Part shown: one piece after another, positions 34,791 to 44,440 of the stretch | How positions within the stretch are numbered: the stretch's first letter is position 1 | Layout of the letters: every line of letters starts with the position of its first letter | Notes under the pieces: generated by a model | Seen by the model: only the letters and a program-made list of their open reading frames with translations | Told to the model about the DNA's origin: nothing | Database searches by the model: none | Source: Emydura subglobosa | Taxonomy: Eukaryota; Chordata; Testudines; Chelidae | Reading direction: 5' to 3' | DNA: 64,000 bases | NCBI GenBank assembly: GCA_007922225.1 | Contig: ML679960.1 | Coordinates: 9,030,844 to 9,094,843, forward strand | Translations under genes and position numbers: made by a program

Positions 34791-34865
34791 AAATTTGTTA
34801 GCCTTTAAAGTGCTACAGGACTCTCGTTGTTTATGTCTCTCATAATTCTGTTCTTTATTATAGTC

Positions 34866-35072
34866 TCAACCAATTTGATCTGGTACTGAAGTTAGGCTTA
34901 CTGACATATAACTGCCAAGATAGGCTATGGAGTCTTTTTTTAAAATTGGCATCACATTAGCTATTCTCCAGTCATGTGGTACAGAAGCTGATTTAAGTGA
35001 TAAGTTACATACTACAGTTTGTAGTTCTGAACTTTCATATTTGAATTTTTTCCGACTCAACGTGAATACCAT
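34866..35072 (-). pseudogene. CR1 RT N-terminal fragment
   Basis: The 68-codon frame holds VPHDWRIANVMPILKKDS and VSLTSVPDQIG, the start of CR1 reverse transcriptase upstream of motif A. An NYRPVSLTS-like block has decayed to YLGSYMSVSLTS. The next domain should continue at lower coordinates but is replaced by the Penelope-like element. Confidence 0.8.
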
Positions 35073-35171
35073 CTGGTCCTAGTGACTTATTACGGTTTAA
35101 TTTATCAATTTGTTCCAAAACCTTCCTCAGATTTGTCACCTAAATGAATGGCTCAGGTGTGGCAATCTTCC

Positions 35172-35456
35172 TTACATCCTCTGCAGTGAAGACCGACGCA
35201 AATAATTCATTTGGCTTCTTCGCAATGGCCTTGTCTTCCTTGAATGTTCCTTCTGTACTTCGATCATCCAGTGGCCCCACTGATTGTTTGGCAGGCTTCC
35301 TGCTTCTGATGTACTTAAAAAAAAATTGCTGTTAGTTTTTGAGTCTTTTGCCAGTTGCTCTTCAAATTCTTTTTTGGCCTGCCTAATTATACTTTTACAC
35401 TTGACTTGCCAGAGTTTATGATCTTTTCTGTTTTCCTCAGTAGGATTTGACTTCAA
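35172..35456 (-). pseudogene. CR1 endonuclease-RT linker fragment
   Basis: The 94-codon frame contains KSIIRQAKKEFEEQLAKDSK and GSLPNNQWGHWMIEVQKEHS. This is the basic linker between the CR1 endonuclease and RT. It matches the linker of the decayed CR1 at 14400-14620 (EENRKEHKFW and the NQSVGPLMIEVLREHS-like stretch), pointing to a common subfamily. Confidence 0.8.
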
Positions 35457-36086
35457 TTTTTAAATGATGCCTTTTTTCATTTCCTTTACTCTGCTGTTCA
35501 ACCATGGTGACATCATTTTGGTGGTCCTCCTATTTTTTTGTTTTAATTTATTTGAGGGTATACATTTAATTTCAGCCTCTATTACAGTGTTTTTTAAAAG
35601 GTTCTATGCAGCTTGCAGGCATTTCCCTCTTATGACTGTTCCTTTTAATTTAACTCATTTTTGTGTAGTTTCCCCTTTCTGAAGTTAAATGTCACTATGC
35701 TGGGCTTCTTTGGTATTCCCCTGCCCTCACATCCCCTCCCCTCCCAAGGATGGTAAATGCTATTACTGAGCAATTCAGATATGTTCACCTCTTGGACCAG
35801 ATGCTGCGCTCCATTTATAACTAAACCAAGACTGCCCTTGTGGGTTTCATGACTAGCTGCTCCAATTTTCTCTCTGCATCCTGTCCTGAGGTGACATGTA
35901 CTCAGTCAGTATGGAGATAGCTGAAATTCCCCATTATTATTTAGTTTTCTGTTTTTAGCCTTTAGCCTCTAATGTCCCTGAGCATTCCATCTCCATTGGT
36001 GGAATTACTAGTATATTTCTACTGCTATACTCCTTCTATTCAAGCATGGAATGTCTATCCATAGAGATCCTCTGGTACTGTTTGAT

Positions 36087-36290
36087 TCATTTAAGATTTT
36101 TACTGTATTTGACTATGCTTACTTTCACATATAATGCCACTGTACCACCAGCACAACCTAATGCGACATAACTATATATTTTGTACCCTGGTATTACCGT
36201 GTCCTGTTGATTGTCATCATTCCACCAAGTTTCTCTGATGCCTATTACATCAATATCCTTATTAAATATCAGGCACTCAAGTTCCCCCAT
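36087..36290 (-). pseudogene. CR1 endonuclease fragment
   Basis: A 67-codon frame with LECLIFNKDIDVIGIRETWW and GGTVALYVKVS. These are the N-terminal APE-type endonuclease motifs of CR1, with the catalytic Glu of the RETWW box retained. The rest of the domain lies in broken frames at lower coordinates. Confidence 0.82.
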
Positions 36291-36806
36291 CTTAGTATTC
36301 AGATTTTTAGCACTTGCATACGAGCACTTTTAAAATTTGTCACTTTTTAGTTGTCCGCCTTCATGTAATGTAATTGAATGGGACTCTTTTACATTTGACT
36401 GTTTATCTTCAGTTCCTAGCTGTACTTTATCAACTTCGATCCTCTCCTCTTTATTAGGCTATAGAAAACCACTGTTAATAGATCCATCCCTATGAGATGT
36501 TTCTGTCCAAACTGTGCGCTTCTTTGCACCTGTCGGCTTTCTGCCAGTCCTTAGTTTAAAAACTCCTTTAGGACTTTTTTAATTTTACATGCCAGCAATG
36601 TGGTTGTTTTGGTTTAGGTGGATCCCCTCCTTCCTATATAAACTCCCCCTTTCCCAAAGATTCCCCAGTGCCTAGTAAACCTAAAACCTTCCTCCCTGCA
36701 GCATCTCTCATCCATCCATTGAGACCCTGCAGTTCTGCCTGTCAAACTGACCCTATGCATGAAACTGGAAGCATTTCAGAGAATGCTACTATGGAAGTCC
36801 TGGACT

Positions 36807-37085
36807 TTAATCTAGCATCTTAAATTTGGTCTCCAGGACCTCTCTCCTACCTTTCCCTATGTCACTGGTACTTACACATACCATGAGCACCCTCTCCTCC
36901 CCAACACTGTATATAAGTCTGTCTAGATGTCTCGAGAGATCCGCAACCTTTGCAATTGCCTGGCAATTCACCATGTCATCTTCCCAGCCAACACAAACCC
37001 AACTATTGATATTTCTAATGATTGAATCCCCCATTAGTATTACCTGTATCTTCCTAATAACTGATATTCCCTCCCCTGCATCCAT
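36807..37085 (-). pseudogene. CR1 ORF1 esterase-like fragment
   Basis: The 92-codon frame contains VILMGDSIIRNINSW and, 50 residues on, LMVCVSTSDIGKGRREVLET. The GDS block and a degraded HVGTND-like block are the signature of the SGNH-type esterase domain in ORF1 of CR1-clade LINEs. The N-terminal part of ORF1 is separated from this by the solo LTR at 37121-37592 and continues at 37597-37912. Confidence 0.82.
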
Positions 37086-37116
37086 CCAGGTGTCCTCATT
37101 GTGAGAAGCTACTATG

Positions 37117-37120
37117 GTAT
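37117..37120. repeat. Target-site duplication GTAT of the solo LTR, left copy
   Basis: The matching copy is at 37593-37596. Together they define the insertion point inside CR1 ORF1. Confidence 0.85.
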
Positions 37121-37277
37121 TGTAAGGCTTGAGACTTTTCAGCTAACAAGTTGTACAATGGCCCATGCAAACATCCAATGACCCAGGAAGCCAGATGTCC
37201 TCTTGTAATTCTAATTTCGATAAGAACACCACATTTGCTTTTATGTTTCTGTCTGTCTGCCACCTAGCTGTAAAGAT

Positions 37278-37296
37278 TCCCCCCCCCCCCCCCCCG
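37278..37296. repeat. Poly(C) tract of about 18 bases inside the LTR
   Basis: An uninterrupted C run lies in the U3-like part, upstream of the TATA box. The exact length is uncertain because homopolymers are prone to sequencing error. Confidence 0.8.
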
Positions 37297-37460
37297 ACCA
37301 GGTGTAACCTTAGCAGTCTGGATGTAAGTGGAGTGATTAAAAGTGTCTCTGTATGTATTTAACAACCATTATCACCGTTGTTCTCTGTAGATGGGACAAT
37401 GTCTGTATTTGTAAATGAATAGATAAAGAATTTAAAATGTATTATGTAATCGATAAGAAA

Positions 37461-37469
37461 GGGTATATA
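37461..37469 (+). promoter_or_regulatory. TATA box of the solo LTR
   Basis: GGTATATAA stands about 66 bases upstream of the AATAAA signal, the usual promoter-to-poly(A)-signal arrangement of an LTR. Confidence 0.7.
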
Positions 37470-37527
37470 ATTTATCACTGTAACATCAGGAAGCTGAAGC
37501 TGATTTCTCAGACTTCCCGGTATCGTG

Positions 37528-37533
37528 AATAAA
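37528..37533 (+). promoter_or_regulatory. Polyadenylation signal of the solo LTR
   Basis: AATAAA about 60 bases before the LTR end, consistent with the R-U5 part. Confidence 0.7.
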
Positions 37534-37596
37534 CCCCTTCAGTATTGTGTGTGCTGCCTGATTCTTGGAGAAAGAATCCTTCATGCTTTACAGTAT

Positions 37597-37912
37597 CATC
37601 TGGAAGGAGGGTCCCAAGTATGGGATTGTTTCCCTTCGCTCCAGTTTGATGGACCAGCACAGAGGCTGTCAGACTGGGGGTGGGACCAGTTTGCCATGTC
37701 CCAGAAAATCTCATCTGTGTACCTCTCCGTCATCCTCAGCTCCTCCAATTCAGCCACTCTGGTCTCAAGAGCCTGTACTCGGTCTCTGAGGGCCATAAGC
37801 TTCTTCCACCGAATGACACGTGTCAACTGCCCACAAGGCAGGTAATACATGCTACATTCATACATGCTACAAAACATGCTACATTCAATAAACTGGATAG
37901 CTTACCCAAGGA
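37597..37912 (-). pseudogene. Outer antisense CR1, ORF1 N-terminal part
   Basis: On the minus strand the frame encodes YLPCGQLTRVIRWKKLMALR, then DRVQALETRVAELEELRMTE, then RYTDEIFWDMANWSHPQS. The second block is a heptad-patterned coiled coil, as in CR1 ORF1 proteins between the N-terminal Cys-rich part and the esterase. The first Cys residues are remnants of that Cys-rich part. It is separated from the rest of ORF1 by the solo LTR. A local triplication of ACATGCTACA-like words at 37846-37884 disturbs the 5' side. Confidence 0.82.
37846..37884. repeat. Three imperfect copies of an ACATGCTACA-like unit
   Basis: ACATGCTACATTCAT, ACATGCTACAAA and ACATGCTACATTCAAT follow one another. They lie in the Cys-rich coding part of CR1 ORF1 and look like a small local duplication. 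Confidence 0.75.
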
Positions 37913-38012
37913 CATGTACCAAGTCAGTGGAAAAGCCAGGAAAAGCAACCAGCTCTCTTGAATCCCAGTGCACTGCCTGTCACCAGGCTACTAGCCTCTC
38001 CACTGTCTTTGC
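37908..38012 (-). mobile_element. MIR-like SINE fragment, antisense
   Basis: The plus strand reads like the complement of a MIR head and core: TACCCAAGGACATGTACCAA, GTCAGTGGAAAAGCCAGGAA, then CAGCTCTCTTGAATCCCAGT and a CACCAGGCTA-like string. It directly abuts the CR1 5' remnant. Confidence 0.6.
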
Positions 38013-40363
38013 ACTCTCAACACACAATCTTCTTGCATTCTTTTCAAAAGAACACACTTACATAACAGCAAGAAAGGTTTACGTGAATAATAAAAGGAAG
38101 TCACGAAAAGCATGTAGTCTCTTGTTGTCAGGCAAATATACCATGAGTTCTGAAGCAGCAGTGAGTGACTACCCTTTGTTTCTATATTCTTGAAGTGCTT
38201 AGAGATAGATTCCCTCCGTATATCTGCATAAAAGATAGATGTAGCCAATGGTGTTTAGCAAAATGTATTAAACTCCTCAAGCATAATAAAGCATTTCTTC
38301 CCATTTCTTTAAGTATTTATGAAGGGTAGTTTTCAACTGTGACACTGAGGTGTGCATTAAATGTGGTTCTAGTTCTTTAATTCATCATTTAATCTAGAAG
38401 CATAAACTTTAATTTAGTGTAAAAGTATCTGGTTTTCAGTTTTATACTGTATGTTTGATTGCAGGTCTCTGTTAATTTATCACATACTGTCATCTCCATC
38501 TTTTACAAACTGCAATTAGGCTTTATGTTTAAACTGCTTGAACTACATTTTTAAGAGATGTTATATGCATAGCCTATGAACTCACCTATATATCTTCTAC
38601 AAACACCTTTTCTATTGTTTACTCTATAGTTCTGGAGATCATAACCATCCACACTGAGAGAGATTTATTGGTGCGTATTCATTTTCCTGAATCACGGTGT
38701 GTGAGAGAAAGGCTACCAATTTATGTGTGCCCTCTTGTGTGTGCCTTGTAGTGTGGTCATTTTACAATTTCCTGCTGTGTAGGTGCCAAACTAGTGCAGG
38801 AAAATTTGGCAAGCTCTGACACACAGATTTCAGACACAGGCATGATTGAGTATCTACCAGCAGGTATTTCACATCCTATAGCCAACAAATCAAGGCATTT
38901 AGGATACTCTGTTTATGTAATACCAACAGGAATCCCATTGAAATGTACAGATTGTCAGTCACTGCAGTGAGAGACTGGGAGTCTGGGACTACAATAATAG
39001 TCTAGAGATCTATTTAGGCACTCTCTGACTCCATTTCCCTGCTGAAACTAAGAAAGAAAACACTCCTTTCATTTTGCAGCCTCCGGCCCCTATTAAGGCA
39101 TCTGTGCCAGTGAATGGAAGGCAACTCTGCTGCTGTGCATGGTAGTGTCTGCCAACCTAAAACTCCAAAGAGAATGCTATAGGAGCTCCACCATTTGAAG
39201 TTATCCTGAACATATGCTGAATCAATTCACTTCCCAGGTATCTTGGCCAGCCCCATCTATTTTCTGGGCTGTGCAAGGTAGTCCAGCAGTGGGTGAATTG
39301 CAGATAGTTTATAACACATGCTCCCTCTCCAGGCTGACTTTCTAACCTGGAGCAGATGCCAGCAGAACCCAGAGTGTGAACTGAACCTACCATGTGCAAT
39401 CAGACATATAAAGCTGCTTAGAATGCCATTGCTATGTGCAACTAACAGATGCTAACTAAGGAGAACATGAACAGAAAACTACAAGTTGAGAATGATTGCG
39501 CACCAATGTGAACAAACCATGAATTCCACTGGAAATCACCCAAAAAAACTTGACTATTTACTGTTTGGTTTCAGTGTCTCTCTCTCTCTGGGTGTTGTTT
39601 GTTTGTTTATACAAACTGAATCTGGAGAAATCGTGACTGCTATGTTGAATGGATTGATTTCAGTTTAAATTCAAAACTATATTCCCAGATTATGAAGGTT
39701 GTGTGGCATTTTGTTATGACGTGAGACAATGATGGTATACTTTTGTTTGGCAGTAATTGCACAGTCTTTGAAATAATTTTATAGCCAAGGTGTGTTGAGG
39801 CTCCTAAGACAGTTAAGCAGAAACCATGTTCTAGGGCAGTGAAAACTTTCCATGTTGTCCTGATCTGCAGATTAACCAACTGCCTTTGCATTCCTGATGA
39901 AGACAGAGGAGCCACAATATGAACTGAATGAATAATGCAAATATTTGTTCAAAGTAAAAAGGAAATTTTGATTCACTTGTATTCACAGCCGTTGCCACCA
40001 GCATTTACACATTTGAGTTTTACTTATTACAAATACTTCTGAAAAGATACTTTTAGCTCATAGCCATTAAAAGAGAATTTTAAATTGTAACTAAACTGTG
40101 TAGATTTCAAACTGTGAATTTTATAGTTGAAAATACAATTTTGAAATGTACACTGTGCTAGTTATTTTCAATTCAAAAGAGATTTCTTCACCAAGAATTA
40201 TCTCCCAAAGAATACCACCACAATCATCATCAAAATGTGAACTGAGAATTGCAAATATTTCATCTATCTACTGAGGAAGAACAATTTACTGGAGAAATTT
40301 ATGAATATTTTCATATGATGAATAAATTCCAGGGGTTTGTAATCTCTTCACAAACAAAGGCTC
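38013..40363. other. Background non-coding DNA
   Basis: Nothing recognisable over about 2.3 kb. Short open frames here lack motifs. Confidence 0.45.
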
Positions 40364-40462
40364 CACTCTTGCAAACACTTAAATAAGAGTAGCTCAATTG
40401 AAATCAATGGGACTACTTACGTGTAGAAAGTTAAGCACATACATACATTTTATGAAGAGCAG
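40364..40462. repeat. Hairpin-type repeat with CAATTGAAATCAATGGGACT core
   Basis: Between CTTGCAAACACTTAAATAAG and GAAAGTTAAGCACATACATA lies the core TTGAAATCAATGGGACTAC. The same arrangement (ACAAACATACATACGCTTAA ... AGTCCCACGGAGTCAAC) is found in opposite orientation at 45910-46010, so this is a dispersed family. Confidence 0.6.
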
Positions 40463-40671
40463 GCCAAAAGAAGAGGTAAAATCTAAAGAAATATTACTAA
40501 TCATTCACTCAGCTGTTTATGATCTGCAATTCTACTTCATTTTAAACATCAAAATGTCTCCACAATATTCATTTTGATAGACTGAATTTTAAAAATAGAT
40601 ATATTGCTATGTACTATATACATAACGAAAGAAACATTGGACCAGAGAAAGAGAGCAACCATGAGAATGAC

Positions 40672-40735
40672 TCTACAGCCTGGTGGTTAGAGCACTCATA
40701 GGAGACCCAGGATCCAGATCCTTGCTCCTTTTATT
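40672..40735 (+). mobile_element. MIR-like tRNA-derived head fragment
   Basis: GCCTGGTGGTTAGAGCACTC followed by AGACCCAGGATCCAGATCC resembles the A and B box promoter region of MIR-type SINEs. The remainder of the SINE is missing. Confidence 0.55.
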
Positions 40736-40834
40736 TTTAAACAATTTTTATAGTGGGGGTGCTGAAGGTGGAAATCATGTATTTGGTCTGCTATTACTAC
40801 TTTAGCACCCCTAATCCAGGACCTATGGTTAGAG

Positions 40835-41538
40835 GCTTCGGACATCCTGAGCATAGGGTTGTATCCCTGATTGTCTTGGTTACTAGCCATTGATGGTCCT
40901 ATCCTCCAGGGATTTATCTAATTCTTTTTTGAAACCCATTACAGTTTTGGCCTTCCCAGTATTCCTTGGCAACAAGTTCCCCAGATTGGCTGTGTGTTGC
41001 GTGAAGTAATACTTCCTTTTGTTTATTTTAAACCTGGTGCCTATTAATTTCATTGGTGACCCTGTGGTTCTTGTGTTATGACAAGGGGTAAATAAAACTT
41101 CCTTATTCACTTTCTCCACACCAGTTATGATTTTATAGACCTCTATCATATCCTCCTTTAGTCGTCTCTTTTCCAAGCTGAAAAGTCCCAGTCTTTTTAA
41201 TCTCTCCACCAACAGAACCTCTTTCATACCTCTAATTATTTTTGTTGCTCTTCTCTATACCTTTCCAATGCTAATTCAGATGAGACAAACAGAACTGCAC
41301 ACAGTATTCAAGGTGTTGGCATACCATGGATTTATATGGTGGCATTATGATATTTTCTGTTTTATAATTTATCTTATTGGTTCCTAACATTGTTAGCCTT
41401 TTTTGTTTGTTTGTTTACTGCCACTGCACATTGATCAGATAGTTTCAGAAAACTATCCACAGTGTCTCCAAGATCTCTTTGTTGAGTGGTAACAGCTAAT
41501 TTAGACCCCATCAAATTGTATGTATAGTTGGGATTATA
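40835..41538 (-). mobile_element. Antisense CR1 fragment A (RT C-terminus and start of 3' UTR)
   Basis: On the minus strand the copy covers the C-terminal third of CR1 ORF2 and part of its 3' UTR (complement of GGTTGTATCCCTGATTGTCT near 40857). It is truncated near 41538, where another CR1 copy begins. The best frame is described at 40883-41227. Confidence 0.82.
40883..41227 (-). pseudogene. CR1 ORF2 C-terminal fragment
   Basis: The 114-codon frame begins [20 protein letters not shown] and proceeds through [20 protein letters not shown], a [18 protein letters not shown] stretch and [16 protein letters not shown] to its end. This is the C-terminal domain of CR1 ORF2 (compare [15 protein letters not shown] and [14 protein letters not shown] in the young copy at 33160-33420). 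The sequence differs enough to mark a different subfamily. No catalytic residues are included. Confidence 0.85.
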
Positions 41539-42490
41539 AGAATATAAGAACATAAGAACGGCTATACTGGGTCAGATCAATGATTCATCTAGCTCAGTAT
41601 CCTGTCTTTTGACAATGGCTAATGCCAGGTGCTTCAGATGGAATGAACAGAACAGGTAATCATCAAGTGATTGATCCCCTGTTACCCATTCACAGCTTCT
41701 GGCAAATACAATCTAGGGACACTTCAGAGCATGGTTTTGCATCCTGCCCATCCTAACATTCTGTTAGCTTTTTTGACTGTCACTGAACATTGAATGGATG
41801 TTTTCAGAGAACTATCCACGATGACTCCAAGATCTTTTTGGTGGTAACAGTTAATTTAGACCCCATCATTTTATATATATAGTTGAGATTATGTTTTCCA
41901 ATATGCATTACTTTGCATTTATCAACATTGAATTTCATCTAACTTTGTGTTGCCCAGTCACCCAGTTTTGTGAGATCCCTTTGTAACTCTTCACAGTCAG
42001 CTTTGGACTTAACTGTCTTGAGTAGTTTAGTATCACCTGCAAATTTTGCCACCTCCCTGTTTACCCCTTTTTCCAGATCATTTATAAATATGTTGAACAG
42101 CACTGGTCCCTGTACAGATCCTCGGAGGATACCCTCTTTTACCTCTCTCCGTTCTGAAAACTGACCATTTATTCTTACCCTTTGTTTCTTGTCTTTTAAC
42201 CAGTTACTGATCCATGAGAGGACCTTCCCTCTTATCCCATGATGCTTAGTTTGCTCAAGAGCCTCTGGTGAGGGACCTTATCAAAGGCTTACTGAAAGTC
42301 CAAGTACACTGGATCTACTGGATCACCCTTGTCAACATGTTTGTTTGACTGCCTCAAATTATTTGAGTGGATTGGTGAGGCATGATTTCCCTTTATAAAA
42401 GCCATGTTGACACTTCCCCAAGAAATGGTGTTCATTTGTGTGTCTGGTAATTCTATTCTCTACTATGGTTTCAACTAATTTGCAAAGCCA
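41539..42490 (-). mobile_element. Antisense CR1 fragment B with internal deletion
   Basis: The left edge AAGAATATAAGAACATAAGAACGGC is the complement of a CR1 3' terminus with CTTATGTT words, and is followed by the CR1 3' UTR to ~41750. The sequence then jumps to the RT region (CATCCTAACATTCTGTTAGC), missing about 0.5 kb present in the copy at 29113-30205. It continues through the RT with the complement of the TGACCATTTATTC and GTTTCAACTAATTTGC blocks to ~42490, which is close to where the outer CR1 is broken at 34832. Frames are broken. Confidence 0.8.
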
Positions 42491-43824
42491 TGCTGCTGAT
42501 GGCTAGTATGTAGTATGCAGGCTATTGTGATCCCCATTCTGAGACGTGTCTCTCTCCATATTTAATACACAACGAGCATAGATGCCAACTGAGGTTTTGA
42601 GAATCCCATTGATTTTCTCGGTGCCTAAAAATTAAGTGTGACAACATGCTCAGTGTCACCATGCCTAAGTTTCTTTTTGAATCTATCTCTAACTGGCCAA
42701 ATTTGGCCTGCAGTAGATCAGAAGTAACACCACTGAAACCAATTGAGTGACTTCAAATTTATGTCAGTCTAACAGAGAGGAGAAATTGGCTCTAGGTGTT
42801 TAAACCTATCATATGATTCCATTGAAAATTGAGGATTAATAGGCTGCTTAATTTGACACACTGGTTTACAACAACAGATATAACACACCGGTATCACTTA
42901 GCTACTGTATCATCAACAAACATATGACAGAACTTCATTAAATAACAGATTTAAAATTATGAAACAACTCAGACACCTGTGTTGTTAGGACTGCAGACTT
43001 TAAACAGAGTTATTTAAAAGAGACCAGTTTACACATATGTAGGATATACAATTAGAAGTTATTCCTGACTAGACTAATAATATTTCATTAATACAGTTTT
43101 ACAAGGACAGGAAAGGTATTATTTGAAGGAATGTAGAAAATTCCAATTATTTGATTTCTTTCCTATCAAATCATACATATAAAATATATTTTGCCATTTT
43201 CACTTATAATCCATGCTTACACCTAAAAAAATAAATGAAAATTAATTTTATGTTCATGAAAACACCAACATCTAAGACAGCTGAGGAAACAAACTCCTCA
43301 TTATCCACCAAGCACATGCCCCTGGCCACTCTTCTCCATGAAGATCCCTCAAACCTGTCCTGGAGAGACCTCTACAATCAGGGGGATTTCAAGGTATTGA
43401 AATCTCCAAGCCTATTCAGTCTCTGGCTCCAAGACTAAGGTTCTAAGACTATTAACTAGTTTGTGATGTAAGAAAAACTGACCTTTACATAGTGCTTTCC
43501 ATCTAAAGATGTCAAAGTGTTAAATTTTTCAAACTGATTTATGAAACACATTTACAGTGGTCACATTTAAAAAGTTTCTAATTTGAGATTTTCCGTTTAT
43601 ATTTATATCAGTATTTCCCATTTGAAGTTTAGAGACTCTTTCTCAAACAACATCTTTCACAATGGAAACAAACAAACACACACACAACTTCCCATCACTA
43701 AGAAAGCCATACTTGAGATTATGGATGGCATTCTTTAAATAGCGGAAAGCAAATCTACTTCTTGCAGTCCCTACATTTATATGGATGTCTCACACCTAAC
43801 TCCCCAACCCTACTTAAATGAAAT
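42491..43824. other. Background non-coding DNA
   Basis: No feature could be supported. Confidence 0.45.
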
Positions 43825-43890
43825 ACATGGAACTGCTCACATGTGAAAAGTTATGTAAATGATTAAGTGTTTACAGGATTGAGCCCCAGA
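43825..43890. repeat. Partial hairpin-type repeat
   Basis: GGAACTGCTCACATGTGAAA followed by AAGTGTTTACAGGATTGAGC has the same word order as the family at 40364 and 45910 (short motif, CACATG, then AAGTGTTT and a GGAT string). It is degraded. Confidence 0.45.
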
Positions 43891-44014
43891 ACAAAATTTC
43901 CTACCAAATTTCATTTAATTCATAAACAAAACACTGTCTAATGTTAGCTAAATTTGCTTTCACCAATGAACTAGAAAAGGAAATGCAAAATTAAGGATTA
44001 AACAGGATTAAAAG

Positions 44015-44440
44015 GTTACAAAATCAAGTACTCGTGTTGCGAAATGTCAGAATCCATATTGTCCATGCAACTTTAATTCAGCTTCCTTGTATACATGAAT
44101 TATAATGCAGTTTTTAATAACATGATCTCATATTATTATTTTACAGATTATGCTACCTATGCTATTCAGTACACAGGATTAACCTGTTCTGGGCATGAAT
44201 CAGGGTTGTGTACTAAAGGAGCCTGTTGCCTGCATGCCCCCTGCCTGTTCTGTTTCTGTTGCAGAAATTGGAAAGTTTGTAGTGAATGAGCCACGGGATT
44301 GCAGGAAGAGAAAGAATGTTCTTGTGGGTAGGCCAATTGAATGCTGCCCTGGAGATCTGAACACTATCCCTGCATCTGCCACAGAGTTCTAATGTGATGC
44401 TGGTCAAGTCACTTAAACCAGAAGTTTCATATAGTCACTT
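44015..44440 (+). repeat. Dispersed repeat, copy 1 (also at 63745)
   Basis: The words AATCAAGTACTCGTGTTGCG, CATGCAACTTTAATTCAGCT and ATTATGCTACCTATGCTATT match, in order and spacing, the segment at 63745-63900 (AAGTCAAGCACTCAAAAGTT, GTGCAACCTTAATTCAGCCC, ACATACTATG). The central stem that is perfect in copy 2 is degraded here. Beyond ~44180 the element runs on and ends with a GTCAAGTCACTTAAACC string near 44420. Open frames inside are not convincing as genes. Confidence 0.6.

Larger units (their letters stand above)
33564..34831 (+). mobile_element. Penelope-like element, C-terminal coding part and 3' end
   Basis: The coding sequence resumes with KESLEEFHQDFNNFHPTINL, then EIHFLDTTIQIKDGYINTTL and YRKPTGRNIYLHASSFHPGH, the RT thumb region of Penelope-like elements. 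It goes on through a linker (frames at 33565-33882 and 33926-34246, separated by frame disruptions) to a GIY-YIG endonuclease at 34332-34604. After the stop come an AT microsatellite, a hammerhead-like motif and a tail around AAATTTGTTAGCCTTTAAAG. The sequence meets the outer CR1 at ~34832. Confidence 0.9.
34832..37120 (-). mobile_element. Outer antisense CR1, 5' half (ORF1 esterase part, endonuclease, RT N-terminus)
   Basis: On the minus strand, in order from high to low coordinates: part of ORF1 with a GDSII motif and a VSTSDIGKGRREVLETKF stretch (37085-36807), an untranslated or degraded gap, an APE-type endonuclease piece with IGIRETWWND (36290-36087), the linker EEQLAKDSKTNS (35456-35172), and the RT start WRIANVMPILKK ... 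VSLTSVPDQIG (35072-34866). It stops at ~34832 against the Penelope-like element. The RT palm up to GVPQGS is missing from both halves. Confidence 0.88.
37121..37592 (+). mobile_element. Solo retrovirus-type LTR, 472 bp, TSD GTAT
   Basis: The element starts TGTAAGG and ends CTTTACA, imperfect inverted termini of TG...CA type. It is flanked by the 4-bp direct repeat GTAT (37117-37120 and 37593-37596). Removing it and one GTAT rejoins the CR1 ORF1 sequence (CTACTATG-GTAT-CATCTGG), so the boundaries are exact. Inside lie a TATA box (GGTATATAA, ~37462) and a polyadenylation signal AATAAA (37528-37533) in the promoter-then-poly(A) order of an LTR. No internal retroviral sequence remains, so it is a solo LTR left after recombination. 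A 4-bp duplication suits gammaretrovirus-like (class I) endogenous elements, but the family is not identified. Confidence 0.88.

Noticed and set aside
37525..38193. Plus-strand open frames crossing the LTR/CR1 boundary
   Set aside because: They are opposite-strand shadows of the antisense CR1 ORF1 and of the LTR and MIR fragments.
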